DNA of 64,000 nucleotides from Cytophagaceae bacterium (GTDB taxonomy: Bacteria > Bacteroidota > Bacteroidia > Cytophagales > JAIYAX01). The DNA is taken from positions 62,001-126,000 of the forward strand of contig JAIYAX010000005.1 of the NCBI GenBank assembly GCA_027488815.1, read 5' to 3'. This document shows, one piece after another, positions 61,211 to 64,000 of the stretch. The first letter of the stretch is position 1; every line of letters starts with the position of its first letter. A program made the position numbers and the translations under genes. A model generated the notes under the pieces. It saw nothing but the letters and a program-made list of their open reading frames with translations. It made no database searches and had not been told where the DNA came from.

Positions 61211-62074
61211 TTAAAAGAGCTCTTCCTCGCCAAAGATCACCTCTTTCGATTCTGCCGTTTGTTCTTTTTGATGCTCCATTGATGGGATCGCTAGATAGAA
61301 GGTACTCCCTCTGCCTTTTGAGCTTTCCAGTCGCAAGCTTCCACCGATCACATCAACATACTCTTTCACTACTGACAATCCCAAGCCATTGCCTCTGTGT
61401 AACTTATTGGGTCCGAAATCCAACTGCCGAAACCTTTCGAAAATGGTCAGTTGGTCTTCATCGCTTATTCCGTTTCCATCGTCTTTGATCGTGATATAAA
61501 ATTCATTTTCAAGCATTTGACCCTTGATGGAAATGGTCGACCCAATAGGACTAAATTCTATAGCATTTCCGATCAGGTTGATCAGAATTCCAAACAATAG
61601 TGCTGCATCGGTGCAATAAAACTGTGGTGTTTCAGGATCAAGCTCTACCTGAAGGTTCAACTTCTTTTTTGAAACCTTGAACTGGAAATCATTGAGCAGG
61701 TTAATGACAAGCTTGTTCAGATTTACCTTACCTGGCTTTGGACTCAACAGACCGGCCTCAATTTTGGCTGCGGCAAAAATATTTCGCATCTGATAGTCCA
61801 GATCAAAAGCTTCTTCAAAGACCAGATTTGCCTGTTTGTGTACCAATTCAGCATTATCATAGGCAGCATGCATGATGCTTTTTGATAACCCCAGAATACT
61901 GGTCAGCGGATTATTGATCTCATTAAGAATATTGCTCAAAAAATGAGAGCGTTGTTGCTCTGCATGAAGCACTTTGGTACTGAGCCTTTCAATCTCTTTC
62001 AACAGCACTTGCTCCATTTCCGTTTTCTTTTGAAGCTGATTTTCAAGTTCGATTAGTTCAATGGGTCTTTCCAT
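61211..62074 (-). CDS. Kinase-like protein lacking the phospho-accepting histidine
   Basis: 287 aa from the ATG at 62074 (the track start is a TTG three codons earlier). A coiled coil (LIELENQLQKKTEMEQ), a HisKA-like dimer helix and a normal HATPase_c with N (LIGNAIEFSP), G1 (IKDDGNGIS), F (IFERFRQLD) and G2 (HRGNGLGLSVV) boxes. The H box reads SNILNEINNPLTSILG where SHELRTPL is expected, so the His is replaced by Asn (N51). It may bind ATP but cannot autophosphorylate in the usual way. It lies between cheR and cheD, overlapping cheR by 17 nt. Could be a regulator or scaffold. Confidence 0.85.
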   Translation of the reverse strand: MERPIELIELENQLQKKTEMEQVLLKEIERLSTKVLHAEQQRSHFLSNILNEINNPLTSILGLSKSIMHAAYDNAELVHKQANLVFEEAFDLDYQMRNIFAAAKIEAGLLSPKPGKVNLNKLVINLLNDFQFKVSKKKLNLQVELDPETPQFYCTDAALLFGILINLIGNAIEFSPIGSTISIKGQMLENEFYITIKDDGNGISDEDQLTIFERFRQLDFGPNKLHRGNGLGLSVVKEYVDVIGGSLRLESSKGRGSTFYLAIPSMEHQKEQTAESKEVIFGEEELF

Positions 62075-62912
62075 CGTTTTCAAATGTTTGTTGGATTTTT
62101 TGAAAGGTGGCAGGCATAATCTGCCTGACCGGTAAGTTCATGTGAAAAAGCGACTCAGAATGGCCGATGAGTAGATATCCTCCAGGTTTAAGCCTTTTTA
62201 AAAGGCGGGATACGACTTTTTCCTGAGTAGGCTTATCAAAGTAGATGAGCACATTCCGGCAGAAGATGATGTCAAAAGTTTTATTTGACGGGAGTTCATC
62301 GCTGATCAGGTTAAATCTTTGGAATTCAACTTTTTGCCGAATCTCGGGCACAAATCTGATCAAATCTCTTGCCGGGTCTTTGCTTTTAAGTAGGTATTTG
62401 TGGCACAAAGCGCTTGGAATGTCATGCTCCTTAGACTTGGGATAAACGGCATTTTTGGCTGACTGAAGCACTCTGGTTGAAATATCGGTTGCCAGTATTT
62501 TGTACTCATACATTCCGAGACGCTGCATGGCTTCCTGAAGCACCATAGCGATGGTATATGGCTCTTCGCCGGTTGAGCAGGCTGAGCACCATATCTGAAT
62601 GGATTTATTGCCTTTTTGCTGCACTTGTTCAGGCAATGCTACCCGGTTCATAAAATCGAAGTGTGCGGGCTCTCTGAAGAAATCAGTTTTATTGGTCGAT
62701 ACCACATCGATCATATGAACAAACTCTTCTGTTCCGGCTGCGCTGCTGAGCAACTTTCGGTATTCATCAAAAGAGTTTAAGCCCAATGAAGTTAATCGCT
62801 TTTGCAGCCTCCCCTCCAGAAGGTTTTTCTTGGGCAAAGTAAGGTGTATACCGGCGTACCGGTATACCTCCTCACTTAACTTATGGAAATCCCTGTCACT
62901 TAGTCGGATCAC
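62058..62912 (-). CDS. cheR: Chemotaxis protein methyltransferase CheR
   Basis: 284 aa. N-terminal helical domain (FHKLSEEVYRYAGIHLTLPKKNLLEGRLQKRL), then the SAM-binding domain with IWCSACSTGEEPYTIAM, and FDIIFCRNVLIYFD and LKPGGYLLIGHSES. Methylates glutamates on chemoreceptors. The start is GTG at 62912, 15 nt after the MCP stop. Its stop overlaps the start of the kinase-like gene. Confidence 0.97.
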   Translation of the reverse strand: MIRLSDRDFHKLSEEVYRYAGIHLTLPKKNLLEGRLQKRLTSLGLNSFDEYRKLLSSAAGTEEFVHMIDVVSTNKTDFFREPAHFDFMNRVALPEQVQQKGNKSIQIWCSACSTGEEPYTIAMVLQEAMQRLGMYEYKILATDISTRVLQSAKNAVYPKSKEHDIPSALCHKYLLKSKDPARDLIRFVPEIRQKVEFQRFNLISDELPSNKTFDIIFCRNVLIYFDKPTQEKVVSRLLKRLKPGGYLLIGHSESLFHMNLPVRQIMPATFQKIQQTFENDGKTH

Positions 62913-62927
62913 TTTTGTAGTCAGTTT

Positions 62928-64000
62928 TTAATACTTTACAAAATCGTGATCAGAAGCATCACCATTCAATTCAAGCACTACTCCATTGCTCTTGCTTAGC
63001 TTTTGTCCGGCTTTGCCATTGCTTGATGGGTAGCTGCTACGAATTGAAGTGTTGGGCTTTGAAAGATAAGAAGGGCGATTTGACTGGTTAGCCCTTATAG
63101 AATTGTCAATTTTGAAAAACCCAATGATAGAGCGAAGATTTTCAGCCTGGCTGGATAACTCTTCAGCACTTGCAGCCATTTCTTCGGCACCTGCAGCGTT
63201 TTGCTGTATAACCTGATTGAATTGCTGTATGGCATTGTTAACCTGATTGGCTCCGCTATTCTGTTCCATGCTGCTGGCACTTATCTCTTGCACCAATCTG
63301 GCTGTGTTTTGAATGTTTGGCGTGATTTGCTCCAGTAGCCTTCCGGATTTGTCGGCGATGGAAACACTTGAGGTAGAAAGTTCATTGATCTCCGAAGCAG
63401 CTGACTGACTGCGCTCAGCGAGCTTACGTACTTCTGCCGCCACGACTGCAAAACCTTTCCCATGGTCTCCTGCACGGGCAGCTTCTACTGCTGCGTTCAA
63501 GGCCAATAGGTTGGTCTGCCTTGCAATTTCTCCTATGATCGAGATCTTATCTGCTATTTTCTTCATACTGTCAACGGTCTTCACAACAGCCTCTGAACCT
63601 TCCTTCATGTCTTCGGCGGCCTTGAGGGCTATTTTTTCAGTCTGTTGGGCATTGTCGGTATTTTGTTGAATGTTGGACACCATCTCTTCCATACTGGAGG
63701 AAATCTCTTCAGCTGAAGCAGCCTGCTCCTGAGAGCCTTGAGACATACTTTGTGAAGTAGAGCTCATTTGCACACTGGCGGCTGAAATGTTATCGGCACT
63801 TCCGGCAACTGATGAGATCACCTCTTTGAGTCGACCCACCATGTCTTTGAAAATGACCAGTAGTTCACCGATCTCGTCCTTAGAAGTATTTTCAATCTGA
63901 ATGGTGAGATTTCCCTGAGCCACTTCGTTCACGATGCTCTTAGCCTGATTGATCGATTTCACAATAGATAAAATGATCCAAGTGGTGATTGCAATGGATA
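62928..64000 (-). CDS. Methyl-accepting chemotaxis protein, 5' end cut by window
   Basis: The frame stays open beyond the track start (63962, a GTG) to the window end, and those codons read as a membrane helix ([13 protein letters not shown]), so the true start is outside. Then HAMP ([29 protein letters not shown]) and the coiled-coil signalling domain with hairpin tip [42 protein letters not shown]. Possible methylation sites lie at SSMEEM and SAEELS. There is no C-terminal CheR-docking pentapeptide; it ends SDHDFVKY. Heads the che gene run; the sensing domain is unseen. Confidence 0.95.
   Translation of the reverse strand, partial: SIAITTWIILSIVKSINQAKSIVNEVAQGNLTIQIENTSKDEIGELLVIFKDMVGRLKEVISSVAGSADNISAASVQMSSTSQSMSQGSQEQAASAEEISSSMEEMVSNIQQNTDNAQQTEKIALKAAEDMKEGSEAVVKTVDSMKKIADKISIIGEIARQTNLLALNAAVEAARAGDHGKGFAVVAAEVRKLAERSQSAASEINELSTSSVSIADKSGRLLEQITPNIQNTARLVQEISASSMEQNSGANQVNNAIQQFNQVIQQNAAGAEEMAASAEELSSQAENLRSIIGFFKIDNSIRANQSNRPSYLSKPNTSIRSSYPSSNGKAGQKLSKSNGVVLELNGDASDHDFVKY

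Overview
The window looks like chromosome of a member of the Bacteroidota, most likely of the Cytophagales type. The evidence is two proteins ending in type IX secretion (T9SS) sorting domains, a cytoplasmic-looking sensory set rich in PAS and HisKA_2/HisKA_3 kinases, many secreted proteins with Bacteroidota-style modules, exact copies of the Bacteroidota -7 promoter element (TAnnTTTG), almost no Shine-Dalgarno sequences, and frequent TTG/GTG starts in overlapping genes. No tool was run; assignments rest on motifs read by eye.

Layout. 1-294 is the 3' end of a T9SS cargo gene, followed by a paired GGAA-loop hairpin repeat and a strong terminator. 483-3320 (minus) carries homogentisate dioxygenase and an S41 protease. 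3451-7076 (plus) is a tight housekeeping run: hemerythrin-like protein, RuvX, peptide deformylase, a methionine/glutamine-type aminotransferase and an omega-amidase. 7062-9688 (minus) is a secreted FG-GAP/T9SS protein and a small unknown. MurF follows.

11161-35781 is the most unusual part: three giant secreted fibre-like proteins (1776, 1954 and 3258 aa) built from the VGIGTTTP-type repeats seen in phage-tail-like proteins. All three start, after the signal peptide, with the same module. Proteins 2 and 3 end in a peptidase S74 intramolecular chaperone with its Ser-Lys dyad; protein 1 ends in a different domain. Between giants 2 and 3 sit a GT-C/TPR membrane protein resembling TMTC O-mannosyltransferases, a UbiA-family prenyltransferase and a 2-oxoglutarate/Fe(II) oxygenase. 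Their position suggests, without proving, a dedicated modification set for the fibres. A short coiled-coil scrap after giant 3 may be the remnant of a further S74 gene.

35982-50876 is mostly ordinary metabolism and envelope biology: GNAT, serine beta-lactamase-like protein, PruA, HAD phosphatase, thioredoxin-like ferredoxin, CarboxypepD_reg-like protein, Na/Ca antiporter, a lipoprotein whose start contains an intrinsic terminator, a membrane histidine kinase, rhodanese, a helical unknown, a lone receiver, ALDH7 and HtrA. A tRNA-Asn(GTT) with near-perfect promoter and terminator lies at 51081. 51449-54544 holds a polytopic membrane protein, an Lrp/AsnC regulator and a secreted TPR protein.

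54594-64000 (minus) is a signalling block. Reading in the direction of transcription: methyl-accepting chemotaxis protein (cut by the window end), CheR, a kinase-like protein whose phospho-accepting His is replaced by Asn, CheD, CheB, then a seven-PAS HisKA_2 kinase, a receiver-HisKA_3 kinase fusion and a NarL-type regulator. No cheA, cheW or stand-alone cheY is seen beside them in this window.
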